Assembly (NCBI GenBank): GCA_937946835.1
Contig: CALFAV010000020.1
Location: forward strand, 1 to 64,000
Source: an uncultured Verrucomicrobiae bacterium
Lineage (GTDB): Bacteria > Verrucomicrobiota > Verrucomicrobiia > Limisphaerales > J093
DNA length: 64,000 nt
Reading direction: 5' to 3'
Shown: positions 12,217 to 22,520 of the stretch, piece by piece
Layout: each line of letters begins with the position of its first letter
Position numbering within the stretch: the first letter of the stretch is position 1
Notes under the pieces: generated by a model
The model's database searches: none
Told to the model about the DNA's origin: nothing
The model's input: the letters and a program-made list of their open reading frames with translations, nothing else
Program-made: the position numbers and the translations under genes

Positions 12217-14628
12217 ATGACGCGCGGATGTGTCGTGAAAAACTGGTGTAATTCCTCCGTTACCCGCCTGCTCCACGGCCGGTTCGCATGGTTGGCCGGG
12301 CTGGGGTTGGGGTGGTTGGTCGCGCTGCGCGCCGACGTGGCGCCCGTCGAACCCCCGCCGTCCGAGACCCCGCCGTCCAAGCTGGCGCAAACCGAATCGG
12401 CCGGGGACCCGCTCCGGGACCTGATCACCTTCACCGCCAGGTACGACCAGGCGGTGCCGCTGTTGCCGGGGGCATATGATTCGGACATTACCCGGTTGAC
12501 CGCGCGCATCCTTGAAAACATGCATTACTCGCGTCACCCGCTGGATGCCGAGTATGCGGGGCGTTTTTTTCAGCGGTATCTGGAGCTGCTCGATCCGCAG
12601 CATTTTCACTTCACCCAGGAAGACCTGAAGGAATTCGAGCGGTATCGGGAACGGCTGGCGGAGTTGACCCTGCGCCAGGGCGACACCCGGCCGGCCAACG
12701 AGATTTTTGCCCGCTACTTGCAGCGGGTGGACCAGCGTGTGGCGTGGGTGGCCAGGCTGTTGCAGGAAGGGCAGTTTGATTTCACCGGGGAGGACCGCTA
12801 CACCCCGAATCGGAAGGACGCGCCCTGGCCGGAAAACCTCGAGGCCGCGCGGGCGCTCTGGAGCCAGCATCTGCGGCACGAGTACCTCCTGGAATTGCTT
12901 AACAAGCAAAAGCCCGAGGAAATCGTCAAAAAGCTCGCCCTCCGGTACAAGCGCCTGCTGCGCATGTTGGGGGAATTCGACCGCGAGGACATTCTCCAAT
13001 TTTACCTTTCCGCGCTGGCCAACGCCTACGACCCGCACTCGGATTACATGGGCAAGGCGCAGTTGGACAATTTCGCCATCAGCATGCGGCTGTCGCTGTT
13101 TGGCATCGGGGCCTTGCTGCGCTCGGAAGACGGTTACTGCACCATCGAAAGCCTGACGCCCGGCGGGCCGGCGGCGCGCAGCAAGAAACTCAAACCCAAA
13201 GACCGCATCATTGCCGTCCAACAGGCCGGCGGGGAGCCGGTGGACGTGGTGGACATGAAGTTGTCGAAGGTCGTGGAAATGATCCGCGGCCCGAAAGACA
13301 CCGAGGTTACCCTGATCATCATCCCGGCCGACGCGGCTGACGCTTCCGAGCGGCGCACCGTCACGCTGGTGCGCGATGAGATCAAGCTGGAAGACCAGGC
13401 GGCCAAGGCGCGCTTGTTTGAAGTGCCGGTGGGCGACGGCACCCCGGTCCGGGTGGGGGTGATTGATCTGCCCTCGTTTTACGCCAGCCTGGATTTGGGG
13501 AAAACGACCGACAAAGCCGAGCCCCGCAGCACCACAGCGGATGTGACGCGGCTGATCCAAAAACTGACCGCCGAGGGGATTTCCGGGCTGATTCTGGACC
13601 TGCGCCGCAACGGCGGGGGATCACTCGAGGAGGCCATCAAATTGACGGGCTTGTTCATTCGCGACGGGCCCGTGGTGCAGGTGCGCGACGCCAATGACGA
13701 GATCTACGTGGAGCGGGACACGGACCCCGAGGTGCTTTATGACGGGCCCTTGGTGGTGTTGACCAGTCGCTTCAGCGCCTCGGCGTCGGAAATTTTGGCG
13801 GCGGCCTTGCAGGATTACGACCGGGCGCTGGTGGTGGGGGACAAGTCCACCCACGGCAAGGGCACGGTGCAGACCATTTACGAGTTGGGACGCTTTACGC
13901 GCCGTTTCCCGGAAAATTTCAATCCGGGCGCCCTCAAGGTTACCATCCGCAAATTCTATCGGGCCAACGGGGCCTCCACCCAGGTTCGGGGGGTGGTGCC
14001 GGACATTGTTCTTCCTTCGGTCAACAACGAGATGGAGGTGGGAGAAGGAGCCCAGCCGAACGCGCTGCCCTGGGACTCCATCCCCGCGGCGAAATTTGCG
14101 CGGCTGGGTCGGGTGCAAGCCCACTTGCCCGAGTTGCGTCGCCGCTCCGAAATCCGGCTGGCGACCGACCCGGATTGGGCCTTTGTCCGGGAGGACATCG
14201 AGACCTACCGCAAAGCCCAGGCCGACAAGAGCCTGTCCCTGAATCTGGCGCAGCGCCTGAAGGAGCGGGAAGAAGCCGAAGCGCGCGCCAAAGCACGCAA
14301 GCGCGACCAGGCGGCGCGGAGCAACGGCCAGGAAAAAATTTACGAGATCACCCTCACCCGCGCTTCCCAACCGGGCCTGCCTCCACCTCTGGGCAGCACC
14401 AACGCCCCGCCTGTTGCCTCGGAGGCTCCGGCGACGGTGGCCGCGGCGGTGGATTCGGACGATGCCGATGAGGAGATGACACCGGACCAATTGGCAATGC
14501 GGGATGTGCATTTGCGGGAGGCCAAGCGGATTTTGCTCGACCTGATTGAGTTAACCACGGGTACCGCAGCCCAACCACCGGTCGCGGCTGCTGATAAGGA
14601 CGCGCCCTCCAAACCCCGGCTTCCGTAA
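12217..14628 (+). CDS. Carboxy-terminal processing (tail-specific) protease
   Basis: PDZ region, LRRNGGGSLEEAIKLTGLF, SRFSASASEILAAALQDYDRALVVGDKSTHGKGTVQ. Confidence 0.87.
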   Translation: MTRGCVVKNWCNSSVTRLLHGRFAWLAGLGLGWLVALRADVAPVEPPPSETPPSKLAQTESAGDPLRDLITFTARYDQAVPLLPGAYDSDITRLTARILENMHYSRHPLDAEYAGRFFQRYLELLDPQHFHFTQEDLKEFERYRERLAELTLRQGDTRPANEIFARYLQRVDQRVAWVARLLQEGQFDFTGEDRYTPNRKDAPWPENLEAARALWSQHLRHEYLLELLNKQKPEEIVKKLALRYKRLLRMLGEFDREDILQFYLSALANAYDPHSDYMGKAQLDNFAISMRLSLFGIGALLRSEDGYCTIESLTPGGPAARSKKLKPKDRIIAVQQAGGEPVDVVDMKLSKVVEMIRGPKDTEVTLIIIPADAADASERRTVTLVRDEIKLEDQAAKARLFEVPVGDGTPVRVGVIDLPSFYASLDLGKTTDKAEPRSTTADVTRLIQKLTAEGISGLILDLRRNGGGSLEEAIKLTGLFIRDGPVVQVRDANDEIYVERDTDPEVLYDGPLVVLTSRFSASASEILAAALQDYDRALVVGDKSTHGKGTVQTIYELGRFTRRFPENFNPGALKVTIRKFYRANGASTQVRGVVPDIVLPSVNNEMEVGEGAQPNALPWDSIPAAKFARLGRVQAHLPELRRRSEIRLATDPDWAFVREDIETYRKAQADKSLSLNLAQRLKEREEAEARAKARKRDQAARSNGQEKIYEITLTRASQPGLPPPLGSTNAPPVASEAPATVAAAVDSDDADEEMTPDQLAMRDVHLREAKRILLDLIELTTGTAAQPPVAAADKDAPSKPRLP

Positions 14629-14680
14629 CCGGTTCTCGTCTTTCGGAGGAGGCTCTTGGGAAGTGGACCTTGGCTGTGGA

Positions 14681-15628
14681 TCAAGGATGGAGCCATTTCA
14701 AGCCGAATTGGATCCACAAGGGCATGGTCACCAGCGAAAGGAGGGTGGTACTGGCGACCACGTAAATCGCTGTGACCACATCACCCTCATAGTGGCGGGC
14801 CATCACAATGGGGAAGACCGCTGCCGGCATGGCGGCTTGTAGCAGGACCACCCGTTTAAGTTCGGCGGCAAGGGGTAGCAGCCACGCTCCGACCAAAAAA
14901 AGGATGGGCAACGCTCCCAAGCGCAGCAACACGGCGAGGCTCATCACTCGAAGCCCTTGGGGCCAATTCATTCCCCGGACCTGATCGGCCAAGGTCGCGC
15001 CAATCAAGAGCATCCCCAATGGGATGGCGCATTGACCTATGAGGTGAGCGGCTTCTCGGGCAAAAGCAGGCACAAGCCGCTCTCCGCCACTGATGTTCAA
15101 CAACACCCCCAACATAATTGCCAGCAAGGGCGGGCTGAGCAACTTGCGCCATTGCTGACGTGGGCCCAACCCGGTAAGCAGGGGAAGCCCGAACAGCCAA
15201 AGCGCCATTTCCACACCCCAATTGTGGACGAAAAGCACTGCTACGGTTGATTGATCAAAGAGCCTCATGGCCAGTGGGATGGGTAGGTAACCGTAGTTGT
15301 AAACGGCCACGGTGAAGGCAAAGGTATTTCGGGTCACCCGGTGTTCCGTTGGCAAGGCCTTGGCAACCAGCAAACCCGCAAACACACCCAGGGCAACCGT
15401 GCCAAAACCGGTCAGTGGGGCCAGCAAGACGTTTTTTGGATCTGCAGCCGCGGGGCTACCCAGGACCGAATCCAACACCAAGCAGGGAATCAGCGCTTGA
15501 ACAAGCAAACGCAATATGCCCGCGTCCGCTGTTTCGGGAAACCAACTCAGCCGGCGCACCGCAAACCCCGTGGCCAAAACGACAAAAACCGGTAGTACGG
15601 CCTGAAAAATGGGGCGAAATTCATTCAT
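14681..15628 (-). CDS. AEC-family (auxin efflux carrier-like) transporter
   Basis: Ten-TM hydrophobic pattern; VYNYGYLPIPLAMRLF and GQCAIPLGMLLIGATLAD motifs. Confidence 0.8.
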   Translation of the reverse strand: MNEFRPIFQAVLPVFVVLATGFAVRRLSWFPETADAGILRLLVQALIPCLVLDSVLGSPAAADPKNVLLAPLTGFGTVALGVFAGLLVAKALPTEHRVTRNTFAFTVAVYNYGYLPIPLAMRLFDQSTVAVLFVHNWGVEMALWLFGLPLLTGLGPRQQWRKLLSPPLLAIMLGVLLNISGGERLVPAFAREAAHLIGQCAIPLGMLLIGATLADQVRGMNWPQGLRVMSLAVLLRLGALPILFLVGAWLLPLAAELKRVVLLQAAMPAAVFPIVMARHYEGDVVTAIYVVASTTLLSLVTMPLWIQFGLKWLHP

Positions 15629-16018
15629 GGCGACGCCAAATTTTGTGATGCCCAAAGGCTGGACAGTGTCGTATGCGATCCTGGGGCAGATCAAACAGCT
15701 TTTGGACTGGGGATTCGACCTGGGGGCAGCGAGGATGTGCCAGATTGGACAAATTGATTCACCCTGCCCCCTGCATCAATGCGCGAAAAGGACCCATGCG
15801 AGGTCTGTCACGGCATGGTCAAGTGGGGCACACGCCAAAACACTGACACTAAACAGTCGGCACGAAAACTGCTCCTATTAGAGGCAAACCAGCGTCGGGT
15901 TTCTGCGACGGAAATCGGCTGAATCCCGCCGCTCCTGCGATCACCGCAGGCGCAAAAGGTCCTCAGTGGCCTGCTTTCGGCGGCTGAAAACGCTGCCGAC
16001 CTACCTTGTAACGTCGCC

Positions 16019-16045
16019 TGGCGGTCCCGGAATCCGGGACCGCCA
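16019..16045. other. Perfect hairpin, 12-bp arms and 3-nt loop
   Basis: TGGCGGTCCCGG-AAT-CCGGGACCGCCA in the divergent intergenic region. Confidence 0.7.
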
Positions 16046-16107
16046 GTTCTCTTTTGTGGGTTCGCCAATTCGCTTGCCTGCCAAGTCGCTTTTCCCAAAC
16101 TCGGTTT

Positions 16108-17598
16108 GTGCCGGTACCGGTATTGAGTGTATCTCAGGTTCGAGATTGGGAGGCTGCGTCATGGAAATCCGGATGCCTTGAAACCGAAGTCATCACCCAA
16201 GTGGGCCGCCGGCTGGCAAGGCGTTTACTGTCGTTAACCGAACCCGGCGAGCGTCTTTTACTGCTCGTCGGCAAAGGGCACAACGGCGATGACACGCGGG
16301 CGGCCGCCGGGCATTTACCGGATCGGCAGGTTGACGTCCTCGAAATTCCTGAGCCAAAGGCCGGTTTGGACGCGTTCAAGCGAGCCTTGAACCGAGCCCC
16401 CGCCTGGTTGGTGGACGGTCTGTTTGGCATCGGGCTCAACCGTCCGCTAAATGAGGATTGGGTGCGGTTAATCGAGGCAATCAACGATACCAAGCTCCCG
16501 GTTGTGGCTGTGGATGTCCCTTCAGGTCTGGATGCACAAACCGGCCTTGCCTGGGGAGCGGCAGTCCGAGCGCAACTCACGGTGACGGTGGGGGTACCGA
16601 AAATCGGTTTGTTAAACCCGTCGGCTTGGCCTTACACCGGGCGCTTGGTGGTCGAGCCGGACATTGGTCTTTTACCCCCGCCAAAGGAAAGCGAACTTTG
16701 GTGGACCCTCCCGGATGATTTTAACAATTTTCCGCCGCCGCCCCCTGTGGCTGCCCACAAGGGTGACCGAGGTCACTTGCTGATTTTTGCCGGGTCACGC
16801 GGTTTTCACGGTGCGGCAGTACTGGCTGCCCGCGCCGCCCAGCGGGCCAGACCTGGTTTGATCAGCTTGGGCACCATGCCCGAAGTGTACGTGCCGATTT
16901 CGGCGCAGTTGCAAGCGGTGATGGTGGATGATTGGCGGGCGACGCTATCCAAACTGCCCCGGGCCAGTGCGTGTTTGATTGGACCGGGTTTGGCCGCAGC
17001 GGATCTCCCAGCCACATTTCGTGATTGCATGGTGGATTTGTGGAGTAACGCACACGTACCGGTTATAGCCGATGCCAGCGTTTTGGATTGGCTACCTCCC
17101 GATTCGTTTGAGTCCAAGGCGACCCGGGTGATTACCCCTCATCCGGGAGAGGCAGCCCGCATGTTGAACATTGGTGTGCAGGCGGTTCAAAATGACCGTC
17201 CCGGAACACTGCGGGCGTTGTCCCAACGCCACAAGCGGTGCTGGGCGGTGCTGAAAGGATTTCAGACCTTGGTGGGTCGAAACCAAGGGATCATCTGGGT
17301 AAACTCTTCTGGTGACGCCAGTTTGGCACAGGGAGGTACGGGAGACATTTTGGCCGGCTTTCTGGCGGGGTTGCTGGCCCAACCCGACCTGGCCGCGGCG
17401 CCAGAAACCACGATAAGGTACGGGGTTTGGCGCCACGGTGCTGCAGCGGATCGAATTGAAGCGACCGGCTACCGTTGGGCTCCGGAGGAATTGATCGCAG
17501 CATTGGGGCACCTCCATCCGACAGCAAATGGGGAGGAGCAAAAAGCGTCCCAATCGGGAATCAATCCGGAATGGTTCCAACAGTCCACACGCACTTAA
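16108..17598 (+). CDS. nnrD: Bifunctional NAD(P)HX epimerase/dehydratase
   Basis: C-terminal domain HKGDRGHLLIFAGSRGFHGAAVLAARAA and SLAQGGTGDILAGFLAGLLAQ; N-terminal epimerase-like domain divergent. GTG start inferred. Confidence 0.75.
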   Translation: MPVPVLSVSQVRDWEAASWKSGCLETEVITQVGRRLARRLLSLTEPGERLLLLVGKGHNGDDTRAAAGHLPDRQVDVLEIPEPKAGLDAFKRALNRAPAWLVDGLFGIGLNRPLNEDWVRLIEAINDTKLPVVAVDVPSGLDAQTGLAWGAAVRAQLTVTVGVPKIGLLNPSAWPYTGRLVVEPDIGLLPPPKESELWWTLPDDFNNFPPPPPVAAHKGDRGHLLIFAGSRGFHGAAVLAARAAQRARPGLISLGTMPEVYVPISAQLQAVMVDDWRATLSKLPRASACLIGPGLAAADLPATFRDCMVDLWSNAHVPVIADASVLDWLPPDSFESKATRVITPHPGEAARMLNIGVQAVQNDRPGTLRALSQRHKRCWAVLKGFQTLVGRNQGIIWVNSSGDASLAQGGTGDILAGFLAGLLAQPDLAAAPETTIRYGVWRHGAAADRIEATGYRWAPEELIAALGHLHPTANGEEQKASQSGINPEWFQQSTRT

Positions 17599-17659
17599 CC
17601 TATTTGTGATCAAATTGTTTTGAACTAAAATTTCGAGGTTAAAAATTTTCAGAAAGCCG

Positions 17660-17688
17660 TTGACAACCCCAAAGCTTACCCATAGGCT
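17660..17688 (+). promoter_or_regulatory. Candidate sigma70-type promoter for the tRNA-Thr/tuf operon
   Basis: TTGACA (17660-17665), 17-nt spacer, TAGGCT (17683-17688). Confidence 0.5.
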
Positions 17689-17790
17689 TCGCGTCTTGTT
17701 ATTGTTCTGACACGCCGTACGCTTCGGCAAATCCAGCCTTGCGTACGGTTGCTTGTCGTTCAATACAAGTCGGTTGCAAACAAAAAGATT

Positions 17791-17866
<76 letters not shown>

Positions 17867-17897
17867 CCGAATAAGTGATTCAAAATCAGTAAAACCA

Positions 17898-19088
17898 ATG
17901 GCTAAAGAGCAATTCCAACGGACCAAGCCGCACGTCAACATCGGCACCATCGGCCACATTGACCATGGCAAATCCACCCTCACCGCTGCGATCGTGGCCA
18001 CTCAGGCGAAAAAAGGTTTGGCAACCCCCATTTCTTACTCAGACATCACCAAAGGGGGGACGGTGCGCGACGAAACCAAAACCGTAACCATTGCGATTTC
18101 CCACGTTGAGTACCAAAGCGACAAACGACATTACGCTCACGTGGACTGCCCCGGGCACGCGGACTACATCAAAAACATGATTACCGGGGCGGCCCAAATG
18201 GACGGGGCGATTTTGGTGGTGGATGCTGCCGAGGGGCCCATGCCGCAAACCAAAGAACACGTGCTCCTGGCCCGGCAGGTGGGGGTGCCGGCGATCATTG
18301 TTTACCTCAACAAGGTGGACTTGGTGGATGACCCGGAGTTGTTGGATTTGGTGGAAATGGAGCTTCGAGATCTGCTGACCAAATACGAATTCCCCGGCGA
18401 CAAGGTTCCCATAATCCGTGGGAGTGCCAAGGCGGCGTTGGCCGGTGACCCCAAGGGTGAAGAATCCATCCAAAAGCTTCTGGAAGCGGTGGATGAGTTC
18501 ATCCCGCTGCCGGTGCGCGAAGTGGACAAGCCCTTCTTGATGAGCATCGAAGACGTGTTCAATATCGAAGGGCGGGGCACGGTCGTCACCGGGCGGGTCG
18601 AACGCGGGGTGTTGGAACGTATGTCCGAAGTGGAAATCGTCGGTCTGCGAGAGACCCGCAAGACGGTGGCCACCGACATCGAAATGTTCCGCAAACTATT
18701 GGATAAGGCCCAGGCTGGAGACAACGTGGGCGTGTTGCTTCGGGGCACCAAAAAAGAAGAAGTGGAGCGTGGTATGGTGCTGGCCAAGCCAGGGACCATC
18801 ACCCCGCACACGCATTTCAAGGCGGAGGTTTATGTCCTGTCCAAGGAAGAAGGCGGCCGTCACACGCCGTTCTTCAGCAACTACCGGCCGCAGTTTTACT
18901 TCCGCACGACCGACGTCACCGGCACGATTACCCTGCCTCCCGGGGTGGAAATGGTCATGCCCGGGGACAATGTCTCCCTGGAGATCAAAGTGATTGCGCC
19001 GATTGCCATGGAACGGGGCCAGCGGTTTGCCATCCGCGAAGGCGGACGGACCATTGGAGCAGGGCGGGTAACCGAGATCATCGAATGA
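17898..19088 (+). CDS. tuf: Elongation factor Tu
   Basis: [32 protein letters not shown], 396 aa. Confidence 0.98.
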   Translation: MAKEQFQRTKPHVNIGTIGHIDHGKSTLTAAIVATQAKKGLATPISYSDITKGGTVRDETKTVTIAISHVEYQSDKRHYAHVDCPGHADYIKNMITGAAQMDGAILVVDAAEGPMPQTKEHVLLARQVGVPAIIVYLNKVDLVDDPELLDLVEMELRDLLTKYEFPGDKVPIIRGSAKAALAGDPKGEESIQKLLEAVDEFIPLPVREVDKPFLMSIEDVFNIEGRGTVVTGRVERGVLERMSEVEIVGLRETRKTVATDIEMFRKLLDKAQAGDNVGVLLRGTKKEEVERGMVLAKPGTITPHTHFKAEVYVLSKEEGGRHTPFFSNYRPQFYFRTTDVTGTITLPPGVEMVMPGDNVSLEIKVIAPIAMERGQRFAIREGGRTIGAGRVTEIIE

Positions 19089-19149
19089 AACACTTGCGTC
19101 CCGATCCGGGAGGGAATAAAATTTTATGCGATTCGGTTTTCCGGTACAC

Positions 19150-19225
19150 AGGGCGGTAGCTCAATTGGCAGAGTAGCGGTCTCCAAAACCGTCGGTTGGG
19201 GGTTCGAGTCCCTCCCGCCCTGCCA
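19150..19225 (+). tRNA. tRNA-Trp (CCA)
   Basis: AGGGCGG/CCGCCCT acceptor stem, anticodon CCA in CTCCAAA loop, encoded CCA. Confidence 0.95.
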
Positions 19226-19237
19226 GACCGTGTCACG

Positions 19238-19326
19238 GGAGGGGTGGCAGAGTGGTCGAATGCGGCGGTCTTGAAAACCGTTGTGGGTTGCACCCACCGG
19301 GGGTTCGAATCCCTCCCCCTCCGCCA
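19238..19326 (+). tRNA. tRNA-Ser (TGA)
   Basis: GGAGGGG/CCCCTCC acceptor stem, anticodon loop CTTGAAA, long variable arm, encoded CCA. Confidence 0.95.
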
Positions 19327-19340
19327 TGGACTGACAGACA

Positions 19341-19607
19341 GTGCGCGATTACATCTCATTGGGGTTGTGGATCTTGGTCATTGGTGGCGTTTTTGCCTAC
19401 CTTTGGCGGAAGGGTCATTTGTTGCGTTTGGGGATCTACCTGGCCGAAACGCGGGAGGAGCTCCGTAAATGCACGTGGCCTTCTGTGGATGAGCTAAAGG
19501 GCTCCACGGTGGTGGTGATGATCACCATCATCATGTTGGCTGTGTTTACCATGGCTTCAGACTTCATCATTCTCAAAATTGTGCGGGGAATTCTACCGAA
19601 GCTTTAA
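19341..19607 (+). CDS. secE: Preprotein translocase subunit SecE
   Basis: ETREELRKCTWPSVDELKGSTVVVMI; position before nusG; GTG start. Confidence 0.92.
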   Translation: MRDYISLGLWILVIGGVFAYLWRKGHLLRLGIYLAETREELRKCTWPSVDELKGSTVVVMITIIMLAVFTMASDFIILKIVRGILPKL

Positions 19608-19637
19608 TTCCCATAACGCTTGCACCTCGCGCCCCTC

Positions 19638-20186
19638 ATGCGTAGCCAGTGGTTTGTCCTCCACACCCTTTCCGGCCAAGAAATGAAGGTTAAGGAAAGC
19701 ATTGAAAAACGCCTCAAAACTGAGGAGATGGGAGAGTACATCCACGAGGTGTTGGTCCCGATCGAAAAAGTGGCCGAGGTGCGCGGGGGAAAAAAAATAG
19801 TTACCAGTCGGAAACTTTATCCGGGTTATGTGTTCATTCACATGGTTTTACTGGATGAAAACCAGCGCTTGATTGAGAGACCTTGGTATTTTATTCGAGA
19901 AACCCCCGGGATCATCGGTTTTGTGGGTGGCGATCGCCCCACGCCAACGAGTCAGGAGGATATTGACCGGATCAAGGCGCAAATTTCGGAATCGGAGGAA
20001 ACTGAGCGGCCGAAGGTCAGCTTCGAGGTGGGAGAAACGGTTAAAATCAATGACGGACCTTTCCTCAACTTCAACGGGGTGATCGAGGAGATTGATCCGG
20101 ACCGGGGTAAAGTGAAGGTAACTGTAAACATTTTCGGTCGAAGCACGCCGGTGGAACTGGAATACTGGCAACTCGAAAAGGTATAA
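19638..20186 (+). CDS. nusG: Transcription termination/antitermination protein NusG
   Basis: MRSQWFVLHTLSGQEMKVKE, KLYPGYVFI, KOW domain. Confidence 0.96.
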   Translation: MRSQWFVLHTLSGQEMKVKESIEKRLKTEEMGEYIHEVLVPIEKVAEVRGGKKIVTSRKLYPGYVFIHMVLLDENQRLIERPWYFIRETPGIIGFVGGDRPTPTSQEDIDRIKAQISESEETERPKVSFEVGETVKINDGPFLNFNGVIEEIDPDRGKVKVTVNIFGRSTPVELEYWQLEKV

Positions 20187-20239
20187 ACCAAGCCGTTAAA
20201 CTGCGATCAATTCCTTTTCAATTTCAACCTTGAACGTGT

Positions 20240-20665
20240 ATGGCAAAGAAGGTGGTCGGTCAGATCAAGTTGCAAATACCGGCGGGTCAAGCCAATCCGG
20301 CCCCCCCTGTTGGTCCCGCCCTGGGACAGCATGGCGTGAACATCATGGCTTTCTGCAAGGAGTTCAACGCCAAGACCAAAGACCAGGCCGGGATGATCGT
20401 GCCCGTGGTCATTACGGTTTATCAGGATAAGTCCTTTAGTTTCATCACCAAGTCCCCGCCGGCGGCAGTTCTGCTCAAGAAGGCGGCGGGCATTGCCGCC
20501 GGTTCGAAAACCCCGAACAAAGAAAAAGTGGGAAAGGTGACGCGCAAGCAGTTACTGGACATCGTCAAAATAAAACAGGCCGACCTCAATGCCACCAATG
20601 AAGAAGCGGCCGTGCGGGTCATCGCCGGCACGGCTCGGAGTATGGGCATTGAGGTGGTAAATTAA
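20240..20665 (+). CDS. rplK: 50S ribosomal protein L11
   Basis: [37 protein letters not shown]. Confidence 0.98.
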   Translation: MAKKVVGQIKLQIPAGQANPAPPVGPALGQHGVNIMAFCKEFNAKTKDQAGMIVPVVITVYQDKSFSFITKSPPAAVLLKKAAGIAAGSKTPNKEKVGKVTRKQLLDIVKIKQADLNATNEEAAVRVIAGTARSMGIEVVN

Positions 20666-20713
20666 CCCAATGCGGCGGGAGAGCCGATTGGTTCGTTAAA
20701 ACCGCGCCATCCC

Positions 20714-21418
20714 ATGCCCAAGAAACACAGCAAACGTTATCGCAAAGCACTCGGCTTGTTTGATGCCGGCAAAGTTTATCCGCTTTCGCAAGCGGTGGAT
20801 TTGTTGGTTTCATTTCCCCGAGCGCGTTTCAACGAAACCGTGGAACTGGCCCTGCGTTTGGGTGTGGATCCCAAGCAATCGGATCAGATGGTGCGGGGCA
20901 CCGTACCTCTTCCCCACGGGAGCGGCAAAGTGGTTCGTGTGGCGGTATTTGCCAAGCCGGGGGCCGCAGCCGATGCCGCCCGGGCTGCTGGGGCTGAGTT
21001 TGTGGGCTACGAAGATTTGATTAAAAAATGCCAGGAAGGTTGGGCCGAATTTGATGTAGCGGTTGCCACACCCGAAGCAATGACCGAAGTACGAAAACTC
21101 GGCAAGGTGCTTGGTCCCAAAGGCTTGATGCCAAACCCGAAGACCGGTACCGTGACCGAAGACACTGCGAAAGCGGTGCGCGAAGTCAAAGCCGGCCGTG
21201 TCGAATTCAAAATTGACAAGGCGGGGAACGTCCATGTGCCCATTGGTAAGTTATCGTTTACCCCCCAGCAACTGATCGAAAATGCCCAAGCTGTGATTGA
21301 CGCCGTGTTGCGTGCCCGTCCCGCCACCGTGCGGGGGACCTACATGCGTTCCTGTGTCCTGACCAGCACCATGAACCCGGGTATTCGGTTGGATGTCCGC
21401 ACCTTGACCAACCCCTAA
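20714..21418 (+). CDS. rplA: 50S ribosomal protein L1
   Basis: KHSKRYRKAL, GPKGLMPNPKTGTV. Confidence 0.98.
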   Translation: MPKKHSKRYRKALGLFDAGKVYPLSQAVDLLVSFPRARFNETVELALRLGVDPKQSDQMVRGTVPLPHGSGKVVRVAVFAKPGAAADAARAAGAEFVGYEDLIKKCQEGWAEFDVAVATPEAMTEVRKLGKVLGPKGLMPNPKTGTVTEDTAKAVREVKAGRVEFKIDKAGNVHVPIGKLSFTPQQLIENAQAVIDAVLRARPATVRGTYMRSCVLTSTMNPGIRLDVRTLTNP

Positions 21419-21434
21419 TCGCTGAAAAATCGCC

Positions 21435-21947
21435 ATGCGACGCGAAAAGCAATTTCTGACCCAGGAATATCGGAGCCGGCTGAACGCCTCGCCGTTCTTC
21501 ATCGTGGTGGAATACAAGGGCCTAAACGTGGCTCAGTTCCGCGAGCTGCGGCACCGGCTCAGCAAGGCGGGAGCGGAAATTCACGTGGTGAAGAACACGG
21601 TTTTTCGGATTGCGGCGCGGGAGGCCGGGCTGCCCGATTTGGATGGCATGTTGGTGGGCCAGTTGGCGGTGGTGACCGGCCAGCGAGATGTCAGCGCAGC
21701 GGCCAAAGTCCTGAAAACTTTTCAGGCGGAGTTCGACAAACCCAAAATCCAATTTGGCTGCCTGGGCAATCAACGACTTGAGCGGGCAACCTTGCTTGCT
21801 CTGGCCGAGCTGCCTTCTCTGGAGGTGCTGCGTGGCCAATTGTTGGGTGTGCTCCAAGCACCCGCCGGCCGACTGGTCCGTCTGTTGCATACTCCGGCCA
21901 CTCAACTGGCTCGGGTGTTGCAAGCAAGAGTCGAAAAGGGTGCCTGA
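21435..21947 (+). CDS. rplJ: 50S ribosomal protein L10
   Basis: FIVVEYKGLNVAQFRELRHRLSKAGAEIHVVKNTVFRIA. Confidence 0.95.
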   Translation: MRREKQFLTQEYRSRLNASPFFIVVEYKGLNVAQFRELRHRLSKAGAEIHVVKNTVFRIAAREAGLPDLDGMLVGQLAVVTGQRDVSAAAKVLKTFQAEFDKPKIQFGCLGNQRLERATLLALAELPSLEVLRGQLLGVLQAPAGRLVRLLHTPATQLARVLQARVEKGA

Positions 21948-22043
21948 GCCCGCGCAAGATTTCGCCGCCGTGCAACAACGGTGGTGAATACAAGAACAAA
22001 CCCAATCAGTAAATCGTCGGGCCCACAGGCCGTGGGTTGAAAG

Positions 22044-22061
22044 CCTTCGTGGCCACGAAGG
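22044..22061. other. 18-bp perfect palindrome between rplJ and rplL
   Basis: CCTTCGTGGCCACGAAGG. Confidence 0.6.
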
Positions 22062-22085
22062 ACGACGAGACGGAAAGGTAGAAAC

Positions 22086-22478
22086 ATGGCAGACATCGCA
22101 GCGTTGGTGGATCAGTTGAGCAAGCTCACGGTCTTGGAGACCGCCGAGCTGGTGAAGAAGCTGGAGGAAACCTGGGGCGTTACCGCCGCCGCGCCCGTGG
22201 CGGTAGCGGCGGTCGGCGCCCCTGCGACCGGAGCCCAGGCGGCGCCGGCCGAAGAAGCCAAGACCACTTTTGATGTCATCTTGGCGTCCGCCCCGGCCGA
22301 CAAGAAAATCGCGGTCATCAAAGCCGTTCGGGAAATCAAGGCCGGACTGGGCTTGGCCGAGGCCAAGAAATTGGTGGAAGAAGCGCCCAAGCCGGTGCTC
22401 GAGGGCGCCAGCAAGCAAGACGCTGAAGCGGCCAAGAAGAAACTGGAAGACGCCGGCGCCAAGGTGGAAATTAAATGA
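22086..22478 (+). CDS. rplL: 50S ribosomal protein L7/L12
   Basis: [31 protein letters not shown]. Confidence 0.98.
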   Translation: MADIAALVDQLSKLTVLETAELVKKLEETWGVTAAAPVAVAAVGAPATGAQAAPAEEAKTTFDVILASAPADKKIAVIKAVREIKAGLGLAEAKKLVEEAPKPVLEGASKQDAEAAKKKLEDAGAKVEIK

Positions 22479-22493
22479 CGTCGTTGTTGGGGC

Positions 22494-22520
22494 GGGGAAC
22501 GGCCCAACCGGCCGTTCCCC
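22494..22520 (+). promoter_or_regulatory. Hairpin in the rplL-rpoB spacer (attenuator or processing-site candidate)
   Basis: GGGGAACGGCC-CAACC-GGCCGTTCCCC, 11-bp perfect arms, no T-tract. Confidence 0.6.

Noticed and set aside
15808-16098. 96-aa minus-strand ORF in the divergent intergenic region
   Set aside because: Runs through the perfect hairpin and has no recognisable motif.
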